From: Sistotremastrum niveocremeum HHB9708
Lineage: Eukaryota > Basidiomycota > Agaricomycetes > Sistotremastrales > Sistotremastraceae
Reading direction: 5' to 3'
DNA length: 64,000 nucleotides
Assembly: GCA_001630475.1 (NCBI GenBank)
Contig: KV419435.1
Coordinates: 209,303-273,302 of the forward strand
In this document: positions 1 to 11,282 of the stretch, one piece after another
Layout of the letters: every line of letters begins with the position of its first letter
Numbering within the stretch: the first letter of the stretch is position 1
Position numbers and translations under genes: made by a program
The notes under the pieces: model-generated
What the model was told of the DNA's origin: nothing
The model's database searches: none
Seen by the model: only the letters and a program-made list of their open reading frames with translations

Positions 1-276
1 GTGAAACCAAATGCCGAGTGTTCCTCCGTCTGAATCCGATAAGGCTCAGTCACTTCGCCCATTCTGCAGATCTGCAATAGGGCATTCGAAACGAACCTGG
101 GCTGTTTAGCGATCCCTCAGGCTACCATGCTATGACACTGGAATGATTGGACTGATGCCATTGATCGATTAATGTCGAAGTCAGTTACATATACATAAGT
201 GAGACCTAAAGGGATATACTACGAGGAGGCGAAGAAATCCGGAAGAATATCAGAACAAGTAACGCGCCAGGCGATG
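1..276. other. 3' flank of SOF1, no gene seen
   Basis: This stretch lies downstream of the SOF1 stop codon and runs to the window edge. I see no coding signature, repeat or RNA gene. It presumably holds the SOF1 3' untranslated region. Confidence 0.4.
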
Positions 277-2114
277 CTATGTCTGCTCTGCCACGACCAC
301 CTTCTTCCGCTCAGCCTTAGGCTTGTTTTCACCGGCCCTCGTGTGCTTCCTCCGTCTGTCTTCCTTGACCTTCCGGGCATCCACCATCGTACGCTTAAGC
401 GTGTCAGCATTGTGGACAGCCTTTGGCAAATGTCGACTCCTTCGACACAAATGAACAAACAGCACTCAAACGTCAATGGAAAGGCAACATACCTCGAGAT
501 TCTGCCAATAGCTTTGTCAGATTTCCATCGTTCTTTCAAGGCGTCCCTGTATTCCATCGCTGCCTTCTCTCTTGTATCAATGATACCCAGTTTCTCATTC
601 GCCTTCGCCTTCCATATTCTGACATTACCGTCATCGCTTCCACTCAAGACATATCGTGCATCGGCTGTGAACGCCGTCGATAAAACCCTGTTCAAGAATT
701 AAATCATCAACAGCAATGAGATAGCAGAAAAAATGCTACCTTTGCATACGTTTCGTATGATAAACTTCAGGTTGTTTACCGACACCTTCTTTCCATATTC
801 GGACCGTCCGGTCCCAGCCTCCACTGACGAATTCTAATCCAGTAGGACTCCAATCGCAGCTTATCACAGCTGAGACGTGAGCTTTATATATCTGTGTTGG
901 TGATTGCAAGGACCGGATGTCGAACGTGTAAAGGTTGTGGTCTTCGGATGCAAGGAGAATAGAGGTAGGGAAAGTCGGTGACCAAGCCAAGTCATTGGAT
1001 CGCATCTAATATGGATTAGATCGACGGCCAACGCGAAAATGCAATTTATAACAACGAACCTGCATTACCAGTCGACGCTCAGCTTTTCCTGTCCGAATGT
1101 CATACAGTGTAAAAGTTCGATCACTTCCGATAGACGCCAGTACTGAAGGTTCTGATTGGTTAAATCGGATCCCTGTTACTGTCTCGGTAGAAGTCGAGAA
1201 CGTCAGGTCGGATACTGGGGTGCTTCTAATATACTGGTCAGCCCCTATCCGAGCGATGCAAGAAAAGGGTAACGAACTTGGTTTCGTCCCATATCTGAAC
1301 GACATTTGATGCTGTCGCAAACAGAGGTTCTTGAGCGTGATGATCTATCCCACTTGTGGATGATGTATAAGTTCCTCGTCAGCCTGTGCGTGAAGTTAGC
1401 GACATACCTGAAAGCTGCTTTCCCAGGAAACACGGCCAGCGGTTTTCTCTGGGGCGACCAATGTGATCAGCAAATGCGGGCGAAAAGATTCGATTGCATG
1501 GACTCACGTCTGTGATAGGATCTTTGGTGGAACTTCCCTCACCACTCTCCAATGCTGATCGTACATCCCATAACTTGACATTCCGGTCGACACCACAACT
1601 TAATAACCGATCTTCATCCGCAAAACATAGGGCAGAGACTTTGCCTTTGTGAGCATTGGGAAACCGTACGAGTTGTTGTCGCAAAGGAAGGTCGTGCAGG
1701 ATAATTTCTGAAGAAAAAGCGTCAGAGCCTCATTCTTGCACGACTGGATGGGAAGTAGCTGGAAGGGATGAATGATGAGACACTGACCTCCATCCCAACT
1801 TGCACTGGCAATCACGCCCAATCTCTTCGGTCTCCGTACAATGCACTCAACTCCCTCAATGTGGCCTTCCAACGCCGCTACAAATGGTTTTGCGAACATT
1901 CGTTCCATTTTCACAGCATTCAGTGCGCGCATTCTCTCTCTTGCTCGCGCAAATGGGTGCATGTGAGGGCTCAGGTTACGGGATATCGGTGTGGGATCGC
2001 CAGGGCGTTGAGGTAAATGGGAGGATGTTGCATGTTGAAGAACAGATATTTTCTAAGAGAATAGTAATATTAGGACAAATGGAGCCAATGCCACATTTAT
2101 GAGCATACCACCAT
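277..2114 (-). CDS. SOF1: WD40 U3 snoRNP/ribosome biogenesis protein, SOF1/DCAF13 family
   Basis: SOF1 (human DCAF13) is a nucleolar WD40 protein of the U3 processome needed for 18S rRNA maturation. The N-terminus shows the family block QRPGDPTPISRNLSP followed by HPFARARERMRALNAVKMER and FAKPFVAALEGH. WD repeats follow, including EDHNLYTFDIRSLQ, HVSAVISCDWSPTGLEFVSG, EVYHTKRMQ and YVLSGSDDGNVRIWK. The basic C-terminus contains HLPK, VEDRRRKH-like and KAERKK motifs and ends at a TAG at 277. I start at ATG 2114: a six-base first exon (Met-Val), then GTATGC donor, and exon 2 begins at 2052 after CTCTTAG, giving MVKISVLQ, which fits the family start. At least five further short introns separate the WD exons. 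The gene looks intact. A partial copy of its 5' half lies about 5 kb away (7500-8341). Confidence 0.93.
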
Positions 2115-2959
2115 CGTATTGAGAAGTTAATGGTTGACGGACAGGGCCTGGATGAACCGAGAAGAGGCTTATGGCGTTTCAGCCCCAGAAACAACTTGAA
2201 AACGACGTCGCTGAGTGTTGCGCCGTTGATGTGAGCAGCTGAAACAGATTATTGGAAGCAGCTAAATGAGTTTGAAAGCCTCGAAAGCTGATGCGCGCCG
2301 TAGTTGTCTATAGGATGGACAAGATCTGCGTGTCCTGGCGGTTGCTCAAAAAAATCGTGTGTACGGAGTTACCGCATAAAGCAATGGCCTCCGTAGCCGA
2401 CAGTAGGCAGGGTCTGAATTTAAGAGCTGACTAAGCATCTCCCTGCTTGACCACCCCCACCTGAGGCCCTCAGGCTTCAATACGGAATCGATCTTAAATC
2501 GTCGCAAAACATCTGTCAAGTATGTGCAGGAGGAGCTGGGTTTGAATTAGAACCTACAAATATCTATGTAGTCCATGGCTTTCTCGGGCCATGAAAGTGA
2601 CAGCCGCCCCGCAGCGTCGGTAATTACATGTACTGTATAATGGGATGGGATGAACATTGGGAGCGATGTTTGCAACGTCAGCTGTATCGAGTGACACTGA
2701 TTCGGCTCATAGTGCCCTCACTACTTCTTCGGCTGATGCGACTCAATTAATAAATCGAAACATCGGAATTTGTACTGCTATAGGCTACGTATAGCATCCC
2801 GACGGAGCAGTTGCATATGCTTGACTATTAGCATCAACAAAACTTTACAATTGGCACTAATGTCACTCAGTAACGACACCGCTTTTTTTGTCAAATTAAC
2901 GAACCAACATGACCACAGACAAATCTACGACAACCAAGAACAAAGAAAGCCGGTAGCGC
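2115..2959. other. Intergenic, SOF1 5' flank and 3' end of next gene
   Basis: About 840 bp between the SOF1 start and the end of the membrane-protein gene. It should contain the SOF1 promoter. I see no coding exon, transposon end or RNA gene. Confidence 0.4.
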
Positions 2960-5900
2960 TTAGGCAGCAGACCCCGAATCTGCATTGAGTATCTTCTCGT
3001 TCGTAGCGGGTCTCGCAAATATCTTGTGAATGGTGTTCCAACCTGCTTTGAGAATATTGTTGAGGCTGGAAAGGACATGGAAATGGGAAGCAGGATGTGG
3101 AGATGGAGGATTCACAGTCGGAGCTGCCGGAGCTGAGGGAACAGGCGCGAGTGCAAGAGCAGCTTGACGTTCTTCTCTTTCTATATTTGAAGATATTAGT
3201 AAATTGACATGGAAGAATAACAAGGATCTCACCGTCGAGTATCCCCAGATATTTTGTTGCCCGTTGACGGGTCTTATCGCTGGTCTCACCTCGATCATCC
3301 CGAAGTTCATCGCTGGTCTCACCTCGATAATCCCGAAGCTCATCTTCTCGTTTGTGGGTACACAGCTCGTAGAAATGGCGGGCAGGTTGTGAATCAAATG
3401 GTTGGTCCAAAGGCACACAATCCATTAAGAAATCACTATATTTCCTCCAATTCCACCGTTTTGGTTTTTGGCGAGTCACAAGGTCATAGAGCGAAGTTAA
3501 AGCTGATCCCAAAGGAAGAGAGATATCCTTCTCCTTTAGTGCAGCGAAAATATCAAGAATCGACAAGTCACCGTTCACTTCTTTTAGCGCGGGAGCTAAC
3601 GGAAGAATTTGAACGATTAGGCCGGAGAGGTCGGTGGAGGTTTGCTGGGAAACATAAGAGAAGAAGGGTTTAATGCTGAACCAATCCAACAGATTGCTTT
3701 TCAGGAAAGATGCGAGAATATCGAGATGGTCCTTCTGAGGGATTCGATCAAACCCGTCGAGGGTGTTTGTGAGTAGGAGATAATTGCAGTGATTAACTGC
3801 TTGTAAGAATCCTTTTTTATCTTCGGACAAACGATCCTGCATCGGAGTATAGTAGGTGAGCTTATACAGCAATTGGTCAATGGCGGGCTTTTCCATGTTC
3901 GAAAGCGCTGCCACATAAAAGTCAGTATAAGAAGAAGATCACAAATAAACACACACGGGCAAAGCTATCCCGCAGACGCTTTATATACTCATTGGCACGC
4001 TGACGAACCTCGGAAGTCACTGCGCGCCCTTCAAACGGTGCTTTGAGATTGGAGGGGTTACTGAAGAAGAGGAGAGGGGAGGTGATATTCGACAGCTTAT
4101 CGAATACCCCACGACCGAGATAATACAGCAATGCGCTTTGCGAGGCGGGCAGGATCGGATTTCGGAGGGCAAGAGAGAATAGAGAAGACAAGTCAAGATT
4201 GTAAGGAACGGAGAAGTAGGGTGGAAGTGAAGGAAGTGAGGGAAGTGAGGGATCAGGGATTGAAAGCTCAACGAGGAACCCCAGAATGGCCGGAGTGTCT
4301 ACTCCCGACAAATCCGAAAGGAAGCCGGTCATATAGTCCAAAAGCGTCTGAGCACTCATTCCTTTCACCATTGTCGAGACAGAAGAGGCGATGAGATTCC
4401 AACCTGGCGAAGCTCGAAAGAACTCCTTGAGAAGGGAAATTCGATCGTCGTCGCTAAAGTAGCCAGCTTCGGCAAACGATCCGCACTGTCTGACGGCTTC
4501 TTCGAAGATTTCGAATTGGGTTGAGGATCTCATTGTCGGATCATATGACGTCACGATCTCAATGACGCAGTTCGTGAATGCTGCCTGAGGTTCGTCGCTC
4601 CATTTTAGTTCGTTGTTGAATTGCCGGAAGTAAGTCAGAAGCGCCGTGGATCGGAAGGATGAGGTACTGGGGGAATAAAGATACAACTCCTTGAACTGCG
4701 GCATACACAACCAAAGAAAGTCATCGTCAGACTTCTCTTTCCGTTTCTGTTTTGTGATCCAATCCCAAAAATGCTCAGCCTGAGGAGTAAGTGTCGCCTG
4801 CACTCGCAATGAAGCGCCGGTCCCTGAGAATCGTTCGTGGATGGCCTTGAATATAGGAAAGGCAGGGGCTCCGGCGATGCACCATGGGATGAATGAGAAT
4901 GAGGGGACCACTTTGTCGAGAAGCTCCGTCTCCGATGCGTTGGTCACCAGCAGCCCGTAGACTTTCAGTGTCTCCATGGTGACCTCATACTGATACCACC
5001 GGATGGACGCTGCCTTGTCCATCTCTTGGACCTGGAACCGCGGCTCCCAGTCTGGCACTCGCTCTTCCTTTTGCTCCCGAGTTCTCCAACTTGGCTGCAC
5101 CACTGAAACCAAGAGCTTCCATGTACGGCCTAACTCGCCGCTCAACGGACCCTGGAACGGCGAATCCTCGTGAGCCAATGCATGCCTTGTCGTCCACAAA
5201 ATGAACACAACAATGACAAAGCACATGATTGCGAGCAGCGTGCCAGCGACGAATAAAATCTCTCTCTGCTTTTGACTCCCATACAACCCAGTGCTGAAAA
5301 CTTGCAGGACAAATCCAACCAGAAAGAATCCAATTGACAGGCTCAGGAATCCGACGAGGTATCCACCCTGCGAAAATAGCAGTGACTCGGCCTGAACACT
5401 TTGTCGTACCACCGCGAGCGTTTGCTCGATGGGGCTCCCACTCTTTGGTGTAGTCGCCAATGCGCCGGCCCACTGGTTCGCCAGCATGCCCATCAAACCA
5501 TTCACCATCTATGCGTTCTTGGTCAACATCCTTCTATACCTGCATAGGAAAAACACTTGCCCCGCACATCAGCGACAGGATGTAGAACAATAGAGAAAGC
5601 AGGAAAAGCGCTGATTGCATAGGTGGCTGTAGAATAGCTGGGGAAGTGGAAGTTGAGGAGCTTGGTAGCAGACTTTGGATCGCCTGCACGGTGAAACCAG
5701 TCACGATGGCAAGGAAAATGGCGAGCTGAGTCCGGCAAGTCAGAATGAGTCCGGCAAGTCAGAATGAGTCCGGCAAGTCAGAATGAGTCCGGCAATTAGA
5801 ATCATTTACTTACAATGATGAAAGACGAGTCACTCGACGACAGCCACTTTTTAGTTCTCTTATTGATCTGCACGATTGCTTCCTTTCGTAGGGCAACCCA

Positions 5901-6187
5901 TGCTTGTATATTGAACAGTGTCGTCACCGTGTACGCCCTGCTGTCTGCGATTCGCTAAGTATGTAGTCCAGCCATTGTCACTGCAGTGACGAACCTTTGA
6001 CAGCCTCCAACGCCAACGTCTCCAGCTTTTGACCGTGCTCTGTGCGCAAAGCCTCTAGCTTCTGGCCATGCTCTTCGCGGTGTTGGTCTATCTTTTTGGC
6101 AAGATCCGCCATCCCAGATTCCGTCGCTTTATTTTGTGCCTGCATCAGCTGCACAAGCTGCGCTAGATAATTGTTGTCCTCGGACAT
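2960..6187 (-). CDS. Multi-TM basidiomycete membrane protein, DUF6535-like
   Basis: The start ATG at 6187 opens MSEDNNYLAQLVQLMQ and a coiled coil with a repeated heptad-like unit (EEHGQKLEAL, TEHGQKLETL). Four hydrophobic segments follow: LAIFLAIVTGFTVQAI, QSALFLLSLLFYILSLMCG, GGYLVGFLSLSIGFFLVG and ILFVAGTLLAIMCFVIVV. A long hydrophilic C-terminal region of about 700 residues ends in an Ala/Pro-rich tail (stop 2960). The layout of N-terminal coil, paired TM hairpins with LANQWA, and a large variable tail resembles the DUF6535 proteins expanded in Agaricomycetes; that assignment is inference. The exon beginning at 5508 joins through a GC-AG intron (5560-5509, 52 bp), which restores LSLMCG-MVNGLMGMLANQW. 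Another intron (5813-5726) contains a 19-bp tandem repeat. Function is unknown. Confidence 0.7.
5728..5803. repeat. 19-bp intronic tandem repeat, three perfect and one decayed copy
   Basis: The unit GAGTCCGGCAAGTCAGAAT occurs at 5728-5746, 5747-5765 and 5766-5784, with a decayed fourth at 5785-5803. It sits wholly inside the 88-bp intron 5813-5726 of the membrane-protein gene. On the coding strand each perfect unit carries TTCTGACTTGC, which contains a branch-point-like CTGAC. Confidence 0.9.
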
Positions 6188-7344
6188 AATGCGGGTTGTG
6201 AAAGACAATCGTTCGTCAGCGTTGTGAGGGTAGTCGAGGGGTGGATTACCGACGACAAGATGGGGATTTGAATACGAATGAAGGGAAAGTGGCGAGACGG
6301 GGTCGAATGAAGTTGCAATCGACGTTACAACAGGTTGCGGGACTCGCACATGTAGTGTGGCCCGTTACGTGTTTCGCATATCTAGCGCTGGGGAATAGAG
6401 GAGCAAATATTCGACCAATAAGAATCATCTGAACTGAATGCTCAGGGAGCGTCAGAATTGCCGTCCGATCGCTGCGTCAGACAGCCTGCGAGAGTTACCA
6501 TCGCCACGAGGTATGGTTCAGGCAGCGAGTGACACATTCCCTAATCCTGTCTTATCAAGTGGGATGTAATGGAGAAAGAAGAGGCGCCTTACGAGAACGG
6601 CTTGTTTAATAGTGATTGAACTAGGAACGACCGTTCATAGAGAGGCACGATACGGTAAATGCCCTGGCATTGCGGTCACTGTCATCGCTATGAGTTCGGC
6701 TCCAGTCCACTGTTCGTATATTTCCTAGTGCAGTCAGGCCATCAGGTACTCGCACACAGTGGCACAATCGTACGGCGTACGTACGGATGTCCTTAATGTC
6801 GAGGGGAGAACCTAAAGGAGGCATACTGTCTGAGGGTGTATCGGCTGTGCCTTGAGTTGACTTGATTCTATCACCGGATACCTCGCTGCTGCTGGATATG
6901 ATCCAAGACAACTGGACGCTGGACGCGACTCGGCTGGTGCGTATAAGTAGGCACTGCACAGGCGTGTCACAAAACCGTCACAACTTGACGCAGCTCATCA
7001 CTGAGCAGTAACAATGATCAGTAAAGAAAGAAAGAAGAAAGAAGAAACTCGAGAAAGGAACGAAAGGGTGCTGCTAGTATTCAATATGTAGGCTGGCCGG
7101 GGGACACATGATTGTCATGAGATAGATATATTGGCTGATGAGTAGAAAGCATCGCTAACAACTGCATAGAGTTGTCATATACAAGACCGGGTACAAAGGG
7201 TACATACAATATCAGCAATAACACAAAGGAAGTCGCAATTGTTGCAGTGAGAGTCGTGGTGCTAGTCGGAGGCCGGCCTGTATTGACGAACGAATCGAAC
7301 TTCTCTCAGCCCAAGCGCAGGAGCAACATGGTTATCACTAACTG
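6188..7344. other. Intergenic, 5' flank of membrane-protein gene
   Basis: About 1.15 kb with no convincing gene. A purine-rich stretch of GAAA/GAAG runs at 7020-7060. Short open frames here resemble no family I know. Confidence 0.4.
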
Positions 7345-8341
7345 ACCTGCTCACCACAACTATACAACCCACTGCCCAAGTGTCCGCAGCGGCAGTGAGC
7401 ACTCAGTGAGCGGCGGTGCTTGTGGTACATACTCGTGATCCTGCGGACGTGGCGATCTGCCCCGGCACCATCCAATGGTAGCTACCTCCGCGCGGCACCG
7501 TCGGAGGGGACGTTGAGAGTGTCGGATAAGATGCTGGAGTGCTTCGAATATACTTGCCATCCCCTATGCGTGCGATGTACCAGGAGGAGGACCAGACTTG
7601 GTGTCTTAATCTTGATGGTCGATCCACTTGTAGTTGATATATAAGATCCTCGTCGGCCTTTGTATGAAGCGAGCGACCTGAAGGCCGTTCTCGCTGTGGC
7701 CAGCAATGTGGATCAAAAAAGTGATCGTGGACAAATTCATTCAATGGACTCACGTCTGTGATAGTATCTTTGGCAGAACTCCCCTCACCACTCCCCAATG
7801 CCGATCGTACATGGCATAACTTGACATTCAGGTCGCCACCACAACTCAGTAACCGATCTTCATCCGCAAAACATAGGGCAAAGACTTTGCATTTGTGGGC
7901 ATTGGAGAATTGTATGAGTTATTACCGTGAAGGAAGATCGTGCAGGATAGATCCTGAAGAAAAGGCGTCAACCCTTCATTTTTGTAGACTGGTTACTAAT
8001 CATGGCGGATGGGAAGGAGGTAGAAGGGATGAATGGTGAGACACTGACTTCTATCCCAACTTGCACTAGCAATCACACCCACTCGACTCGGTCTCCGTAC
8101 AATGCATTCAATCCCCTCAATGTGGCCTTCCAACGCCGCTACGAATGGCTTCGCAAACATTCGTTCCATCTTCACAGCATTCAGTACATGCATCTTCTCT
8201 CTTGCTCTTGCTCAATGTGAGGACTCAGAATACGAGATATCTATGCAGGGTCGCCAGGACGTTGAGGCAAATAGGAGGACGTTGCGTGTTGGAGAACTGA
8301 GACCAACGCTACCAAGGAAAGGATAATGTACAGACCACCAT
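7345..8341 (-). pseudogene. Chimeric pseudogene: SOF1 5' half joined to a TKL kinase fragment
   Basis: From 8341 down to about 7500 the sequence follows the SOF1 gene from its start codon (ATG-GTG kept at 8341) through its introns and into the third or so WD exon, corresponding to 2114-1180. Examples are NAVKMERMFAKPFVAALEGH with one or two changes, and the IASASWD block. The frame is broken in several places, and the first donor has changed from GTATGC to GTCTGT. At about 7495-7505 the similarity stops and a kinase segment begins: GGSYHWMVPGQI matches GGSVRWMAPEQI of the kinase at 14958-16303. A degraded equivalent of its VDVWSFGCVVVV block follows near 7380-7350. Both parts lie on the same strand in the sense direction. 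I expect no functional product. Confidence 0.8.
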
Positions 8342-9248
8342 ATGTGCCGCAGTATGTGGACGAAATATGGACCCTCAGACGAGAGAAAGTTAATGACCAG
8401 ATATACTTGAGCTCGGCGCTCACCAGCAGAGCAGAAACACAACTTGAAAAAGTACAGTGTCAATTTTCTGGCTGTCACAAAGATAGTGACAGGTCAAGCC
8501 GAAGGAAAATATTGCAATGTATGGAGTGCTTGAGATGACTCGAATAATGGGTGATCTCAACGTGGAACAGAGATCTGGTATTGGAGCTGGTATTGGTCTC
8601 TGGGAAAGCGAGGTTTCAGAACCATTATCGGAGTTACGGGCTATCACCGTCATCCGATATCCGAAGCATCGGATCGGGACATCATTTTGTAATACCCAAG
8701 TGCTTGCCCAAGTGGCTGCACCAAAGTGCTCAAAGATATATAATCCAGAGTTCGACGCGATGGAACTCTCGCGTCTCGCCCTCGTGCACCTCTGCGAAAT
8801 AGGAGGCTCTGTCCTTGCATGCAGTCTTCCACCCACCACACTTTCTCTTCGGCGAATGAATGACCCCACCCGCAGTCGTTTCATAAGGAGTTTCATGGGC
8901 TTATTGAAACCCCACATCAGAAGTTCTGCGCAGAAGAGAATTTTCACAATTCTCTGGTCATGGGCCGTTGAAGACCAAATGCCTTGCAATTTCCTCTCAT
9001 CGATGAATTATGGTCCCATCCACCATCGAACTACCAGGTGATTGAACTGGGTCCCAATTAATGATCCAAGTGCTAGCCAGCCTTTTGAATTGGTTGAATC
9101 GAGGTGGCCGCTTGCCATGTCGAACTTTTGCGTAGACCGCGGGGCGCCATCGGAGTTGGCCGGGGTTCACGTCGGCCGGGCCTTACTCATCTGAAAAGAT
9201 ATCAGACCGACAACGCGCTCTCTCTTCCAACTATCTCATACCTTTGCG
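8342..9248. other. Intergenic before the kinase cluster
   Basis: About 900 bp. Open frames on both strands (for example 8517-9041 plus) match no family I recognise and overlap each other. It probably holds the promoter of kinase K1. Confidence 0.35.
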
Positions 9249-10453
9249 ATGACTGCACGTCCAAGCAGAGCGGACACCGACGCTCAGTACCCAACAGTCG
9301 TACCCCTTGCCCTGACAGAACCTCGGGACCTTACCGAATCGATCAGTTTTTCAAAGAAACACCCATTCGCCGTCAAGATGGGGGGCCAAGCGGACATACA
9401 TCTAGCCCAGTTGGATGGGCGATTGGTTGCTGTGAAAGTGATGAGACAAATAGAGGACAGAGGTGGCCGTGCCCTGAGTAAGGTGACTATCGATTACCAT
9501 CGCCCAACAGTATCTTGACGAAGTATCCAGTTTAAACGGGAGATGCGGATATGGTATCAGTTGCAACATCCCAACATCCTGCCATTCTTTGGTTTCAGCT
9601 TCTTTCCAACCGGCTCCACCCATGGCAATCACGCAACCGAGTCCGTTCTGTCTCTTGTCTCTCCCTGGATGAAAAACGGCACTATCCTGGAATATATCAA
9701 GGCACACCATATCGAGGATCGGATTACACTGGTATAATCCCTCCCTACGCGTTGAATCTATCATTAATTTATGTAGCTTTCTGAAGTTACCCAGGGCCTT
9801 GCCTATCTCCATGAACAGGACGTAGTTCACGGTGATCTTAAAAGCGTATGTGCCCAACTCTCAACCTCAATGGTCACTGACTATCATTTCAGTCCAACAT
9901 ACTTGTGAACGACGATGGACATGCCGTCCTCGTTGATTTTGGCCTGACGAGACTGCTGCTGGACCCAACAGCTGTCAGTGTATCCTTCGACTCAGCCACC
10001 AATATCCGTGGTACAGCTCGCTATATGGCACCAGAGTTATTCCTCTCGGATTGCGACAATCCGAAACCCGACAAAGCCTCGGATATCTGGGCTTTCGCAT
10101 GTGTAGTCCTAGTAGGTCGACCACTGCTTCGAATCAAAAACAGCTGCCCGAGTAGTTCCTAGGAAGTGATCGGAGAAACGATTCCGTATGCCAATTGCAA
10201 GAGTGATCCTCAGGTGATATATTGTATCATCTCTCAACGTCTGCCCTATCAAAGCATGGTCAATGGCACACGCAACCACCGGACAATCCCTACCGACCCG
10301 GATTACTCTGGACACAACAAAGTCCGATTCGAATCCCCGGGTTTATGGGAGATTTGTCTCCAGTCATGGAGCTTAGACCCCACTGCTAGACCAAGTGCTT
10401 TCAAGATATCCCGCATTCTGCAATCGCTCGCAAACGCGAAGGATAATCCTTGA
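9249..10453 (+). CDS. TKL-type protein kinase K1
   Basis: This is a compact kinase of the basidiomycete tyrosine-kinase-like group, predicted to phosphorylate Ser/Thr. Motifs in order: glycine-loop equivalent KMGGQADIH, catalytic lysine in LVAVKVM, the αC start REMRIWYQLQHPN, hinge region LVSPWMKNGT, catalytic loop VVHGDLK with Asp kept (His-Gly-Asp, usual in this group), DFG in VDFGLTRL, APE in RYMAPELF, and the F-helix SDIWAFACVVL. The C-lobe closes with LWEICLQSW and ARPSAF. Introns follow the N-lobe Lys strand, the hinge region, HGDLK and the F-helix. These same positions recur in the neighbouring kinases. The start is ATG 9249. About 60 N-terminal residues precede the kinase domain and no other domain is present. 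Confidence 0.85.
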
Positions 10454-11282
10454 CATACTTCGACTAATTAGACGGAGCTATCAGCAGTGGTGCCACACTC
10501 CCCGATCCTATGTGTGTTAATTTTACAGCTCAAATATTCATGGCATCTTAGCGTTCGCTTTCACAGAAGCTGCTTTGTGAGCGCGACCAAAGCACTTGAG
10601 TCAGGCCGTCAACGTCCAGGATGTAATTCCCACACACACCCCAATGGATACCGAAGGTGTGCTTACAAGATGTTGGCCATACAGCTGTTTTGCTGTACGT
10701 GGCATTTGAGTTCAACAGCTGTAATTTTATTCCTATCTTACATGGGGGCGTATCCTTCAATCTAATAAATTTCTGTCTATGAGTTTTTCTTAGGAGAGGA
10801 GAAACATCATGAGCATACGAATCATTAGCTTGACGATGGGGGTGTGTTCGATACGCTACCGACTGCCGTATTCTCCACTGATTCCCATACATGCAGTTAT
10901 TGCGTTCTGCGTGGAATTGAACTGTTTACTGAATCGGATGGCGACCGAATGAGCATTCCTAATGCTTCTCTTCGGCAACAATTCCGCGGATATGACAGGA
11001 TCGTCGCTGGCTCTGGCGCCCTCTATCTGTGTGTCTGCGATGTCTTTCCAGTATTCAAAGGAGGAAGTATACCCGAATCCTCGAAACGTCTGCGCTCCGG
11101 ATCCGAGTCTCTGTGTCTCATAGCTCCTCTGCTTTCACTTAACGTGGTTCACAACCTTTTTGAACTTGCTCGCAAGATGCGGAGGTCTCGAGACTGAGAT
11201 ATGCGCTCGTCACGCACTTTTGTGGGCATACTGTGGGCATACTACGGCGGCTATCATTTGGAGAGAGAGAGAGCTACATATT
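10454..11282. other. Convergent intergenic between K1 and K2
   Basis: About 830 bp shared by two facing 3' ends. No gene is supported. Short open frames on both strands show no family features. Confidence 0.35.

Noticed and set aside
8517-9041. 174-residue open frame, plus strand
   Set aside because: No domain, low-complexity-free but family-free, and overlapped by a 189-residue open frame on the other strand. No splice partner was found.
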